Below, one piece after another: positions 11,683 to 24,800 of a DNA stretch of 64,000 nucleotides. Position 1 is the first letter of the stretch, and each line of letters opens with the position of its first letter. Below the pieces are notes generated by a model. The model was not told the origin of the DNA. It saw nothing but the letters and a program-made list of their open reading frames with translations, and searched no databases. The stretch comes from Gordionus sp. m RMFG-2023 (lineage: Eukaryota; Nematomorpha; Gordioida; Chordodea; Parachordodidae), in contig NC_088775.1 in NCBI RefSeq assembly GCF_954871325.1, positions 20,809,561-20,873,560 on the forward strand, read 5' to 3'. Position numbers and translations under genes: made by a program.

Positions 11683-12151
11683 AAAATTTGATCTATCTCC
11701 ACTTTTTGAAAAGTATAAAAACCACGTTTTTTAAGGAAACTAAAATTAAATATATGATAATTTGTTTGCGCATCACTATAAGCATAATCTTAAAGATAAT
11801 TTTTTAAAAAAAATTCTAGCTCTTTCCATATTGAAAATAAGATAGATAATATTTTAAAAATGCGCTTCTGAAAAATAACAAAAAATGGACTTAGACCACT
11901 ATAATCACACGATATATCAAAACTATAATAGAGATTGATGTCAATTTTATTATGTAGATATATTGATTTTACCTTTTTTTTATTAATAACAATTTTTGGC
12001 TATTAATTTGATATGAAAAAAATCATGGCCATTAATCTTCGGGCTCCCCTTAATATCTTTTATGATAATTCAATTAAAAAAATTGTCATGAAGTTGTTTC
12101 ATTATTTGAATAAAGATATGCCTCTACTAGCTTTACTTGTTTCATTTTTAT
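11683..12151. other. A+T-rich spacer, no gene seen
   Basis: Short ORFs only (for example 12013-12195, plus), with no recognisable motif. Confidence 0.45.
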
Positions 12152-12353
12152 TAGAGACCTGCTGTGGTACCATTTGCACGGCTCAGGTTTTTTAAAATTA
12201 TATTATATATTTTTGATTTTTATAGCTAATAATGGCGATTTCAAATATTTGGTTTTAAAATATACTACCCGGCCCGGATTTTTTTTAAATACCCGGGCTG
12301 GGCAAGGCCGTATTTTAATCAGGTCCAGCCCGACCCGGGTAATTTTGTCTCTG
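12152..12353. mobile_element. Short hAT derivative, 202 bp, 7/8 TSD
   Basis: Left tip TAGAGACCTG; right tip ends GTCTCTG. G+C-rich CCCGGCCC and CCCGGGCTGGGC subterminal motifs surround an A+T-rich core. The core (GCTAATAATGGCGATTTCAAAT) is shared with the element at 44511. Flanks ATTTTTAT and ATTTTTGT differ at one base. Confidence 0.75.
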
Positions 12354-12454
12354 ATTTTTGTATCCAAAACTACTAATAGATATACTTTTAGGCTCCTCAT
12401 ATTTTAATATACAGTTCAACTTTAGGAATCATGATTTAAAAATTTAAATAGGAT

Positions 12455-12608
12455 GAACTTTGATTTGGCATAGGTTAAGTTAATTTTTATAAAAAACACC
12501 CTTAACCCTAACCAGCTAATTAGTAACTAAAATTTTTTTTTGATTTGGTTTAGGTTAAGTTAATTTATATAAAAAACACCCCTAACCCTAACCAGCTAAT
12601 TAGTAATT
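12455..12608 (+). repeat. Two tandem ~80-bp units carrying CCCTAA
   Basis: TTTGATTTGG..TAGGTTAAGTTAAT..AAAAACACC(C/CC)TTAACCCTAACCAGCTAATTAGTAA occurs twice. Each copy includes a short CCCTAACC stretch resembling the telomere repeat of many animals, but far too short to be a telomere. Confidence 0.75.
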
Positions 12609-13333
12609 TAAAAAAAATTTATTTTAAAATGATCAAATTGTCTTATTTAAATATTTATACACATTCATAATTAAAAATTAATCTATTTATTCTGTTGCTG
12701 ACATGTCTCAAAATGATTAAAATAATATATTTTATTCACAACATTTTTTCACATGCATATCTTTATTGTTTCGTTTTAAATTATAGGTGGCAGATTTGAA
12801 TAGTTCATTGTCTTCTCGTTCAATCATCATCCTTAAAATTAATTAGTTAATATATAATACCGATTATTATTGTGTCTTAATCAATCAACTTTATAGAGGG
12901 GATTCGAAAGATAAAAATTTAATTCTAACAAAATTTTAACTATAAATAGAGTTAAAATTTATAACTATAATCTATAATAATCAAGCGATGTCTCAAATAA
13001 TTAAAATCAGATGAAAAATTATTTTTAAAATAATATAAAAACTTGATTAGGGATTTAAAAACATTTTCAACATTTTTCCCGGATTTTGCACTAGTTCTCC
13101 AAAATGTTGCATCGTTTTCCTTAAATATTTATTATTAATATGTATTTTGGAAATTAAATGATTGTATGTATATATTAGCGTCAATGTGGTTTTTCATTAA
13201 TGTATTATTTTTTCAAATAAATCATTTTTCGAAAGTGTTCTATGATAAATAAAATGATTTTGCTAAAAATGTATTCCAACATCCTGTAGAATATTTACTT
13301 TCTGATTTTAGGAAATTTTGCCATAAAATTTTG
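12609..13333. other. A+T-rich spacer, no gene seen
   Basis: No coding or repeat signal was recognised between the tandem repeat and the next hAT element. Confidence 0.45.
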
Positions 13334-14105
13334 CAGGGATGCGAACCCGGCAAAATTTTTGCCCGAGATCGGTTTGGGTTCGGTTTAAGCTTAAAAAGAT
13401 AGGTGGGTTCGGTTCGGGTTCGGTTCAGGTAAATATTTTTTAACTCTGGTTTGGTTCCGGATTCAGCTCTGGTTTAAGAATTTTTGAATTGATAAAAAAA
13501 AATTCTATATTTAAATCATAATTAAAAAACTAGACATAAATTTGGTGTAAAAAATAATTTTTTATTTTATTTATAGGCAAAATATAGTTAAAAATACAAA
13601 GCATAGTCATGTATAGATTTTAAAAATTCTATTTAGACGTATTTCTTTAAATTAACAATATCCAATATAATAATTTTTACTTTGACTTGTTCACTTTCAT
13701 TTTCTTTTAATTAATAATCTTTGAGAATAAGTTAAATTAAAATAAATGGCGTAAATGAATTTAGTTGTTTAAAATTTATTAACAATCCAATAGGAATCTT
13801 TGAGAATAAATTTAAAAATGGAGTAAATGAATTAAGTTATTTAAAATTTATTAACACTTCACTTAATTGGAAACTTGAAAATATTATAAAATGTCAAGTA
13901 AATTATTAATATTTGTATTTACAATTATACAAATATCTTATATTAATTTAAATAATATACTGCGGTTGAACCCGGATTCAAATAAAATTCCCGGGTTCGG
14001 TTCGGGGTTTTGAAAATTTTATAAACGGGGTTCAGGTTCGGGTTCAGATTTTTTCCCATAAACCCGGGTTTTCTTCTCCGGGTTCGGGTTCAGTTTGAAC
14101 CCCTG
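13334..14105. mobile_element. hAT non-autonomous element with perfect TSD
   Basis: Tips CAGGGATGCGAACCCGG and, inverted, CAGGGGTTCAAACTGAACC. Dense GGTTCGGGTT repeats lie inside both ends. Perfect AAATTTTG duplications lie at 13326-13333 and 14106-14113. The 772-bp A+T-rich interior has no ORF. Confidence 0.9.
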
Positions 14106-14330
14106 AAATTTTGAACTTAATATTTGATAATTTTCCATAGATTTTTCAATAAATTATAAATGATTCAATAAAAATATTATAGTAAACTCATTAAAAATTA
14201 AACAAGATATTTATGATATGATCCAATACAAATATAAATAAGGTTGTTGTAGATAGAAATAGATAACTAGAAGAGAGATATAAGAGTCTCAATTGACATT
14301 GGGAAAAAATAGATATAAATAATAAAGAAA

Positions 14331-15005
14331 AGGGCTGTGCCGATATTAAATATTGGATCAGATCGGTACCGATATTCAGCGTTTTAAAAAATATGGAATC
14401 GAGCCGTTATCTGTAAAAAACGGACCCAATCCGATCTTTTTACTTTACTTTTTTTTATTTTATATATATATTTATTTTATTAATTTTTTTTAAATAAATT
14501 TTTTTTAAGCAATGCAAATGCACAACACCCCTTAAATTTTATTTATTTTTTTAAATTAGATTTATAGTATTTTAAAAGTTTTTTTATAAATATTGAAAGA
14601 AACACCCTAAGTTTTATTTATTTTAAAACTTTTAAATAATAATGCCAATTTTATTATTTATACTTTAAATAAAAGAATTTTATAAAATATGGCATCTGAA
14701 TTATTGAAATATTTTACAAAAGACCAAGATAATTTTGCAAAATGCGTTATTGCGGAATTCTAATTTCACGGGAAGAAATAATGAAAAATTCATTTTACTA
14801 CCAATATCCGTAAACTTTTTTTAATTATTGTAAGAATAGAAAAATTTAATTAAATGCATAATTCGATTTTTTGCATAAAAAAATATATTGATTTCTTGAT
14901 TACATTTGGTTCAAAGTGAGGTGGTGAATATCGGATCGGTTTTGAACCAATATCGAAAACAATCGGATCGGATTGGTGTATAATATGTGAATCGGCACAG
15001 CCCTA
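14331..15005. mobile_element. hAT deletion derivative retaining a BED-finger start
   Basis: Both ends read AGGGCTGTGCCGAT in mirror image, with GGATCGG-type subterminal repeats. Flanks ATAAAGAA and TTAAAAAA match at 6 of 8 positions. The interior encodes the first residues of a hAT transposase at 14689. About 675 bp. Confidence 0.75.
14689..14763 (+). pseudogene. Truncated hAT transposase N terminus
   Basis: A 24-codon ORF starts MASELLKYFTKDQDNF and ends soon after a cysteine. YFTKD....A.C is the usual entry to a BED zinc finger. The stop removes the rest. Confidence 0.5.
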
Positions 15006-15753
15006 TTAAAAAATGTGAGGTCGGGAAAATGAGTACAAAATAAATTATCAGGTCGGAGCGGACTTTTCGTAACGGGCCTGGTCGAGTCTGACTTTTTGTT
15101 TTTACAGGCCGGGAAAGTACTAGGGAAATTTAAAAAATTTCCGTTATAGAAATAATAAAAATTTAACATAAAAGTTTATACTCACCATAGACGTTTACAA
15201 CTTATATATATAACAAAAAAGTTTTACCAGAAAAACTATATAAGTTCTGTTCGCTCCATTTAGTGATTTAGAATAAAAGTCGGTTATGGTTCAGAAAATT
15301 ATAAAGGTCCCTACAACTATAACAGTTTGATTCACTCCAGATCCCTGGTATATACTATATAAAGTAAATTTGATATAGGTTATCTTAAAAATTATCATGA
15401 AAAATAAATAGACAATGATTTGTTTTTTTATGGAACGTTTTTTCAAAGCGGTTTCTTAGGAATTTTACTAGCAATTTTTTATTATTTCCATACAAAAATA
15501 ATTTGTGTAGAAATTTTTTGTAAAATATAAAATTTTAAATATAATGCTTCCGCTTACTCTTCAAGCGCCTAATCGTTTATATAAAAATAAAAATCATATT
15601 TTCATTAAAGATTAATGGTGCCTGAGAGAACTAACCATTAGTACAAAAATTAATTCGGCAAATTATCCTTTGTTTGGAAATAAAAAATTTTTTGGGAATA
15701 TGGTTAGAAAATCGCTTTGAAATACTTTCTAACAAAAGTGTAACAATATTTCA
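15006..15753. other. Spacer downstream of the EF-hand/Rab gene
   Basis: 15010-15130 holds a few GGTCGG and GGGCCTGG motifs, probably another worn hAT end. The rest is A+T-rich with no coding signal. The gene's 3' untranslated region should lie here, but no polyadenylation signal was assigned. Confidence 0.4.
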
Positions 15754-15805
15754 TTATTTTAACAAACTTAATGTTAATATATGAATATGATCATACGTTC
15801 TTCGC
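15754..15805 (-). CDS. Exon 10: terminal exon
   Basis: Acceptor GAATAGCTAG. It completes Met, then RRTYDHIHILTLSLLK and TAA at 15754-15756. HILTLSLLK suits the last helix of a Rab fold. There is no C-terminal cysteine for prenylation. A different 3' end is possible. Confidence 0.5.
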
Positions 15806-18800
15806 CTAGCTATTCAGAAAAGTTTTGATATTCTTATTGTTATATTTAATGGAAGGGAAAACTTATTTTTAATTATAATTTTATTACATGGATATTTCTT
15901 TAATATTTTCATTTAACTATTTAAAAATAAGGTATCTATTTTTGTTCAAAATTTATGTCTTGAATTCATTTCCACATAAGAATTACATTTGCAATATCCA
16001 CTGCTAACGAATTCAAAGTGTAAATTGATTGATTGGACGGCGATATATCACATTTGTTTGAACATATGACGATAGATACATCTTTTTTATTTGCTGATTC
16101 CTTTAATAGTTAGTAATAGAACCGAATTTATTTTTATTCAAATACGATAATACTTTTATAGAAGTTAACCAATAACGTATGTTTATTAAGGATGATTCAT
16201 TGCTACTATCATATACTAAAATTATTCCATCGGCTCTCCTAAAATAAGATTGAGTAAGACTACGAAATCTGGCAAAAGTAAATAAGATAATATATATGAA
16301 ATAAAATTATTTTATGCAAAGTATACTATAATAATATTTTTTTTAAATCACAATGGCCTTTTCCCGATTTCATTATAAAAAGGAAAATAATGTCATAGAA
16401 ATTTGGAATTAGAATTTTATATCAAAATTTAAATGAAAACCTTCATTTTGACTAGGCCTGTGGAAATAAAAAGGGGTATAATTTTCAACAATTTAACAAG
16501 CATAACCTTTCTTGTCCAACGGTGTCCCAAATTTTTAACGTAACTTTAAGTTTCTCAAACATTACACTTTTAGTCATACAATCAATTCCTTAATTTCGAT
16601 AAAAATATTTCACTAATATAAAATTGAATTACCAAGCGTGGACTGAAGATCAGGTTCATATCTATTCTCGCAAAACTGAATTAGTATGGATGTTTTGCCT
16701 ACCGATGCATCTCCAGCCAATATAACGTTAAAAATTCTGTCGGAAGCCTAAAATAAACGATATTTTGAATTTTAGATATATTAAAATTTGAATTATCATG
16801 GAATTATTGATTTTGATCTCTCCTTTTTTAAAAAAAATCAAATTTATATGATAAAAAAAAGATAATTTTTTTGCCCTACTATGTCTCAATTAAAAGACAC
16901 ATATAAAATTTAAGAAAATAAATGGCTAGGATAAATTTAAAGAAAATATATGAAAATGCAGCAATTAGCCTCTTAATGATTATAATTCCCCATACGTGAG
17001 ATTTTTTAAAAATCTTAAATAAAATGACACATATACATTTAAATTAGGTCAAGGTTAAATTTACCGTATCCAATGAGGCTTCATTTAATGGAGAACACAT
17101 CGATAAAGATAAATTACCGATTTCTCCATTTGGTGTTTGGGTTTCTTGGTGATTCCGAATATAAGATTTTGTATCAGATTTTTCAGGGTTTTTCCCCCCT
17201 ATTTTATATTCATGTTCTAATTTTTTATATAAATTCGAATCTGAATAAAATTCTTTTTGAATTAGCAGGTGTTGGGGTCTAAGATATGATATTATCTATA
17301 TTGTATTATATAAAATCGTGAATTATATGATAGTTCAAAAATTTAAATATTTTGTTAAGCAACATGATTTAACAATTATATCAAAATCAAGCGGACTAGA
17401 AATTTTTATGGGGTAGGGAGGTGGGGTTATTTTTTTGGAACAATACAAATTTATAAAAACTTATCATCATATAAAATTTATTTGAACCAATCATAAAATT
17501 AACAATTTTCGAACATCAAATAATTAAGAGCAATATAAAATTGTTAAAAAATATAGAATCATAATAAAATATAGAAGTTAACAATAAATGATTTAAAAGT
17601 TAAATAAAAATTTAATCGTATGCGCTGTTTTCTATTAGTGATTAGATTTCTTTGCATTTAAGTAGAGCTAGTCTATTCAAGAGATTTTCTGATGTTGTAC
17701 TACTGAGATAGGTTTTTATTCTTCGTAATAAAGAAAGATCCTCTCATTTGTGCTTGTACAAATATATTTCCAAATTAAACAGTATTTTTAATATATATAT
17801 ATAGAAAAGACTCTAAAATATATTTTATAGAATATAAGGCTTTCATAACGTTTCTTGGAGGATTATTTACTAAAATTAATCATTCATAGATTTAAATTCT
17901 GAAATTAATTGGCCTTCGAATACATTTATATCCTTTGAATTAGATTGAGTTAAATATTATTTTATCCAGATTAAATATATTTGGTAGAAAAGGGAAAATA
18001 TGGGTTTAGCATTTAAATTATTTATTGTTAATATATACTTTTTTATTTTAATGTCAAGATTAAATATATTTGGTCAAAATAGGAAAAGATGGGTTTAGCA
18101 TTTAAAATATTTATTATTATTATATACTTTTTATATCCAATTTTATTTTCAATTCAAATATCAGGTATGTTGAGTACAATACAATTAATAAAATTGTTAT
18201 ATTTCTAAATCCCATAAATTTTAAGGTTAATTATGTAGACATTTTATGGATATCAAATTATCTTCAACTATATGCCTCCAATTAATTTTTTCTAAAACTT
18301 AATATTATATATCGATATACACTTCATTAGACTGCAATATTAAAAAAAATTAAATTTTTTCAAAAACTTACTATTACTTATTTCCATCTAATTGGATGTT
18401 ATAAAAAATTTGGGGAATAATACGAGGAGCCCTCTATATGTTTGTGAACAAGCTGCTCGTTCTTGGGGCTGATTTTAATTTTAAATTGCTATATATCAAT
18501 GTTAAATAAGTAAATACTAAATAAATAACTTTTCATCATATTGCTGTTAGTAGTATGAATAAATTGATAAGTTCGAAATTTTTTAGAGTTTCAAAAACCG
18601 AACTGATATTATTATTACCGTATTTTCATGTTAAAGGTACTATAAAATATACATAATTAAATAATTGATAACTTTTTGCCCATCGTATCTCATCTTCTAT
18701 TGTTCTATTGAGAATATTTTCAATTCATTTATTTCACCAGAAGACCCCCCCCCCCCTCAATTAACATTTTAAATTATTTTAACCCTTTTTTAAATAATTT

Positions 18801-21800
18801 TTTAAAACCCTTTTTTACATTTTATATATTCATGGGGATTGAGGATGTTTCCATTTTTCATAAAAATGCTTTAAATATTAACAATAACCCTTATATTAAG
18901 ATTAGCTCCTTGGGAAAGAGGCTACCAATGAAGCTGATGTAGTTCGATTTATATATGGCAAAAGCCTTTGTATGGGGTAAAAACCAAAGGGTTTATTTGT
19001 AAATTTACAAATGTATGATATAAATTCGAAGAAAGATGAAGCGATGCCACCGAATATGGCTAATGTAGATTAGATTTAGTTATTTGAGTTTCGATTGAAA
19101 GGGGCTAAGGAATCAATACAGGAATAGTCCTATATTAGGATTCCCCCCTTTTCCAAGGGATATGCGTAAGGCCATTTGGACTTTTTCCATCATTCGATAG
19201 AATTTAAGCAGATTTAAGGGCACGTTAAATAAGGGGCTTGTATTGTTAGTACTTGGACTACGTCCTTTGCAAGAATGGCAGTGCAGGCTGTGCAGGCTGT
19301 GCCTTGCCTTTAAATCGACGAGAGAATTACAACCAGAGCAAAGATGCCGTTGAGTAATTGAGCAGACAGATACCAATTTCATGTGTAAGCTCATTTTTAG
19401 TAAGTTGCGAAGGTGAATAGAAGGTTTAGCTTCTAGGAATTATCACAAGGTAGTTTAGTCTTAACAGTAAATTTTGTTAATAAGGAGCTTGAGATAAAAG
19501 TATTTACTGCTAAATCAGAAGGGGATCTGATGCCAAAACCGCCAAATTTTTTTAGGAGATAAGCTCCAACATAAAAATTTTTCGGTAAGCGTTCTGATTC
19601 CAGTTTTATAAGCTTTTAAAGAAGTAGATATTTAAAACAGGGGTAGTCCTATAGGAGCATAAGAATGCGCAATATATAAATTAAGTTTTTTAAAAGGAAA
19701 AAAAAACGATTTACTAGAGAAAAGTAAGAGTATATCATACAACTTGCACAGAGTTTCAAGAGTTTAACGAAGAAAGCTGTAAATAGCGTGTCTCTAACCG
19801 GAGATTTTAAATGTGTTAGTTAATCTTTCTTAATGATCTTTAAATTGTGGGTAATAGGTTCAGAATAGTTTAGTTTGATGAATTCCTATTTTCTCTGATT
19901 GAAAATGAGACCTGAAGAACAACTGATTTCCAGGATTATATCAATCGCTTGATTAACAACTTTAGATGACTGGTAATTATACTATTGTAGATGTACCAGA
20001 CATCAAGGGAGTATGAGACATTGATTGCCTTGATCATTTATTGATTCCAAGACAAGCAATGATCCAAGAGAATCACTGTTGAATCCCTTTTATGGAAATT
20101 AAGAATCATATTGTAATGTGGAAAGATATTGAGAGCTGGAATGGAAAAATCTGTATGTCCAGGGAAAAGAGTTCTCAAGGAAAAGAAAGGAATTTCGAGG
20201 TAGAGTATTTAAAGCATTGGCGAAGTCGATCCTAATCAGGATTTCAAATATTTTAATGAATTTGGGTCAAGTGAACCGCGGCCTCATTCCTACTACTCCA
20301 ACACCAAATTGAAACAAACTCAAAATGAGGGATGCATCGTGCCTTTTTCTTGAAAAAATAATTTTGTTAACAAGACGTCGAAAGTTTGATCCTACAGCTA
20401 TTGACCTAATATATAATTATTGGGCTTTTATAAGGCAATGAGTCGCGCCAAAATGTATGTGGAGTAACGATGAAATGAGAGGGAGGACATTTATAACTTT
20501 TCCTGTGTGTAATCAGTCTCGCGAATGGAGAGGTCGAGGATCAATTAGAATGATAACGGAGTTAGGATATTTGGAACAAAGTTTAATTTAGGATCAGAGG
20601 ATTCAGCAGGTGAATCATAGGTGGATGCTCACCTTTGTTATTTAAGTAATCAATACTTTGGAGATAGGTTTGGCCTTGATCTCAATGGGAGATGCTTTTC
20701 CTTTTGAAATAATTAGTAGATTGTAAAGACACCAAGAAGGTATGGATTGGTATTAAGAGCAGCATCTTTAATTTGTTGTGTTAGATTTTGTATAATGTTT
20801 TATCAGGCACCTTGAAAGTATTGAAGCCATAAAAAAAATCAGAGCCATTTCACAGTTAAAATTTTGCAAGATGGAGAAGATGCAATCAGAGAAACCTTTA
20901 GCCACACGAGAAATCGTGTTCCATTTGGGGTTTAAGTAAAAATATTATTGGCATGGGAGTATCAAAGAAGAGAAGGGTGTTAATGGGTCGATGTGAGATT
21001 AAATATTGTGATTATCAGTAAGGATATAGTTAATATTTAAAATTATATCAATATTTATCTACATATTGATCTATTAAATCCTGGATAGTGAATTCTTTAA
21101 GGCGATTTGGAAATTTTTGGAATGGTTTAAGAATTAAGATTTAATTAATGGTTTCTAAAATTGCTTCTCACTGGTAGAAAAATTATTTTTTTTACAGATT
21201 AGTCGTTCATTTTTGGGAACCAATATCACAATAAATAATATGTTTGTTATGGCCATAAACTTAGAAAATAATCATCAACTGTAAAATTTTTGCATTTTTT
21301 GCTAAAGATAGTAGGCCATATCATAAAGTTAGGATTATTTATTGTGGTCGTTAGCCTTATAGGATTATTAGTTTCAATATTAAATAATTGGTAGTGTTGA
21401 GTGAGGAATGTTAGCTATTGGTTGAACCAATCTATGAGAACCAGGGCACCTAGATGTGTTGGGCCATGAATTGCAGAACAGTTATTTCTATTTATGCAAT
21501 ATAACCGTCTATTTCATTTATTATAAAGTTCTATAACGTTCTTGGAACTATGCATACAGCAATTAATAAGATTGTAATCTGCAACTATATAAATAATTTT
21601 AATCTCTATTAGACCTTTAGAATTGAGTAATGCAGATATGGATAATTATGCTGATAAATTATTTATTTTATAAGGTGAATACTATTTATATTTATTTTAA
21701 AATTTCCCCCAAAGGTACCCAGAGTGGTGTAACTTAATGGTATAAAATTGAGATTTAAAAGAAAAGGATATTTTATTCGTATCTGCAATTAATGTGGAAC

Positions 21801-24800
21801 TGTTGTTATTATTTTTTATTAATTTTCCAGAAGAGGGTAAAACTACCATAAAAATCAATATAAATTTTTTCTAGCTAGGGGACCTTGTTCTCCTCTCCAG
21901 ATTTCCCTGGTGATTGGATATTTGCCTTATTTTTACACTGAAATACAAATATTTTATTTACCTCAGAACATTTAGGTTCTAATCCAGACATAGTAAATCG
22001 ATTTCGTATCAATTGAAGATTACAATCTTTATCATTATGATCTCTGGCCCTAGGATTTTTTTTATGTTTCATATCATGGCTCGGATTGGAATTAACATCA
22101 ATAATATCTTTTAACTTTTCGCATTCTTTCATTTTTCTAATGCCAAAATATTGTTTTAATAAATAGAAATTTGTTAATAAAAATATTTGAAACAATTATT
22201 AGTATCTTACCATTTTACTTTATATTACATTGCATTGGCGTACGCAGCGGGGGGGGGCAGGGGGACAACCCCCCCCCCCCCTCAAAGCCAAAAAATGCAG
22301 ATGCCGGATAAATTTTTCAAAAATATTATTGTTTTGTATTTTATAATATTTAATCCATTCTCTTTCGTTTTAAATATATTTAATTACATTTATTTATCAC
22401 ATTCATTTACTAAGTTATTTTATCAATTAATTTCGATTTCAAGTTTTTCTTGGCGTAATATTTGTCTATTTTCTAGTCACATAATAATTATGGACATAAG
22501 AAATTTTTTAAACATACTGATGATGATGAAAATCCTAGTCATCTTACAAAAAAGCAAAAAAGTACAAATAATTTTATAACATTTCATAATTAGCCTAGAA
22601 GTAAAACATAAGCTTCTTAAAAAGGTAATAAAGATACCTAAGATTAATATTTTATTTAATAATAGATTTATATTCTACCCCTCAAATTTCAAACAAACTT
22701 TATGTGCTAATTGAAAGTTAAAATTTCAAAACAGCTATTTTACTAGATGATTGTGGCTAGAATTCTCTACCGAGACAATGGAGCTTATTGCAAGTTATGA
22801 GTCCTGTTAGTTAAGTCAACAAGTACAAAGATGCTGGATAAATCTTTGACAATAAAACAAATTATCACAAACGCGGTAAACCCATTATTTCTTCAAATTA
22901 ATTGTGGGGATATGATTCCCATTTTATCACATATTGACAAAAATAGGATTAAAATAGCAAAAGAAAATAGAGATCAAGCTAACTATTGAGGCTATACTAT
23001 ATTGATTGCAGGGCCCGTTATTACATGGTCATTGGATTCAGGAAGCTTGAATTTCTAATAATTATAATGAAGGTAATTTTCGTGGTCTTGTAAAATTTCA
23101 AGCATTAGGAGATTCTGTAAACAGAATTATTTCTGAAACTCCTTGTACAACAAGGAGAAAGACATTGCAAAAAGCTTGTCCAACGAGATGGAGTCTTTGC
23201 CATCAAAACAGCTTCTATAGAGTTAGAAGAGTTGATTATTATGCTCTTACTGAAAAATCACACCTGAAGGAGATATATCCTCAGAAGCAAGCATATCATT
23301 GGTTTCAATACTTACTTTTTTTCTCATTAGAATATATATTATGTATTTTTAATAACATAACATTGACTTGATTAAAATGATGAGAATAGCGGAGAGCATA
23401 TTATTAGAACTCAGGGAAATTAGGGCTAATGTTATTGAAGAATTTCATATTTTATATGTTATTTTTGAGTCAAAAGCAGAGCTATATGAGATTAACATTT
23501 GCTCCCTCGGCTTGCATCGAGGCAAGCTTATCGTCCTAACATTAATATAGGGTCAGTAGAAGAGTATTATAAAATAAATGTCTTTATCCCTCTCTTAGAT
23601 ACATTTATAACCCAAATAGAACGGGTTTTAATTCATCAGGCAGCACTTAGTAGTCTGCAGATATTACTTCCACAAAAGCCTTACCAACCTTTTTCAGATA
23701 GTAATAGAAAAAAAATAAAATATTTATCAGATTTATGAAGATGTTAAAGTATCTTATGATGCCTTATTAGCTGAATGCCAACTATAGTATATAAAAGATT
23801 AACTATGGTTGATATAGTCCCAAAAAATGCTATGGATGCTTTGCATCATTTCAAACATCTTTAAGATTATTTTCCCAATGTATAATAAATTATATATATT
23901 AGCAACACTTCACATTAGTACTGCAACTAATGAGAGAACATTCCCTTCTTTAAGAAGAATAAAAACATACCTAAAGGAGTGCAACTTCTGACAATATATT
24001 GAATGGTTTGGCCCTTTTGAATATTCGTAGGCATTTGAGGCCAAGCACAGATGAGATAATTGAACAATAAACCCAATCTCAATGAAGATTGGATTTTACA
24101 TATAAATTTATAATATGCTTCTTAATTATTTTATGTGCGAATTAATATTTTAATTATATTTTTTCATGAATACTTTTTAAGTTATTACATACAAAATACA
24201 ATTATTCCTAAGAAACTTGTGTAATAATTTATATTTCCAACATTTAAATTTATACTTTATATATAAATTTTAAAGGCTTAAATTTAAATTTCTATTTTGG
24301 GTCATTTATTTTATAGTGATTTCTGATTTATATGCTGGTTATATTTATTTATAATTCACATTTATATTATAGTTTTTCATATGCCGCCGGTTATATCCGT
24401 TTAATATTTTTTTAATTCACATTTATTTTATAGTTTTCTATATGCCGGTTTATATATTTATTTTTTATAATTCACATTAATTTAAAATTCTGTATTAGAA
24501 ATTGTTATTAGTCCTAAAAAAATTTATGCTTTATATTTTTAAATAACAATGATTTTATTTAAAAAAATTTTAATCCCCCCCCCCCCCCCCACCAAATTCC
24601 TGCGTACGCGCATGTTACATTGTTATAAATAGAAACTAAGAAAATATTTTTTAAAAAACTTCCTTAATTAAGAGTATGCTATAAAAAAATTTTGTACTCA
24701 TTATACAAAGTCGTAAATTTATTCAATTCTTGTTTTTTTTTTCTATAATCTGTTAATATATTATAAAAGATTTCTTCAAATAAGTGTTTGGCTTCGGAAT

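Larger units (their letters stand above)
16748..21961 (-). other. Intron 4, about 5.2 kb, transposon-filled
   Basis: Holds a hAT relic (17.4-18.8 kb) and a decayed RT element (19.1-20.4 kb). 16.75-17.40 kb and 20.95-21.96 kb show no gene. Confidence 0.6.

Noticed and set aside
12013-12407. Overlapping ORFs on both strands near 12.1-12.4 kb
   Set aside because: They run through the 202-bp hAT derivative and have no domain or codon signal.
21933-21962. 24-bp mini-intron GTAAAT..TTTCAG within the 21.9-22.2 kb ORF
   Set aside because: Too short to splice. The donor fits better as the start of the 5.2-kb intron whose acceptor lies at 16.75 kb with matching phase.
23499-23738. Separate small gene within the 22.2-24.6 kb element
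   Set aside because: It aligns with the same block in the relic at 26.7 kb and is part of the broken hAT transposase.
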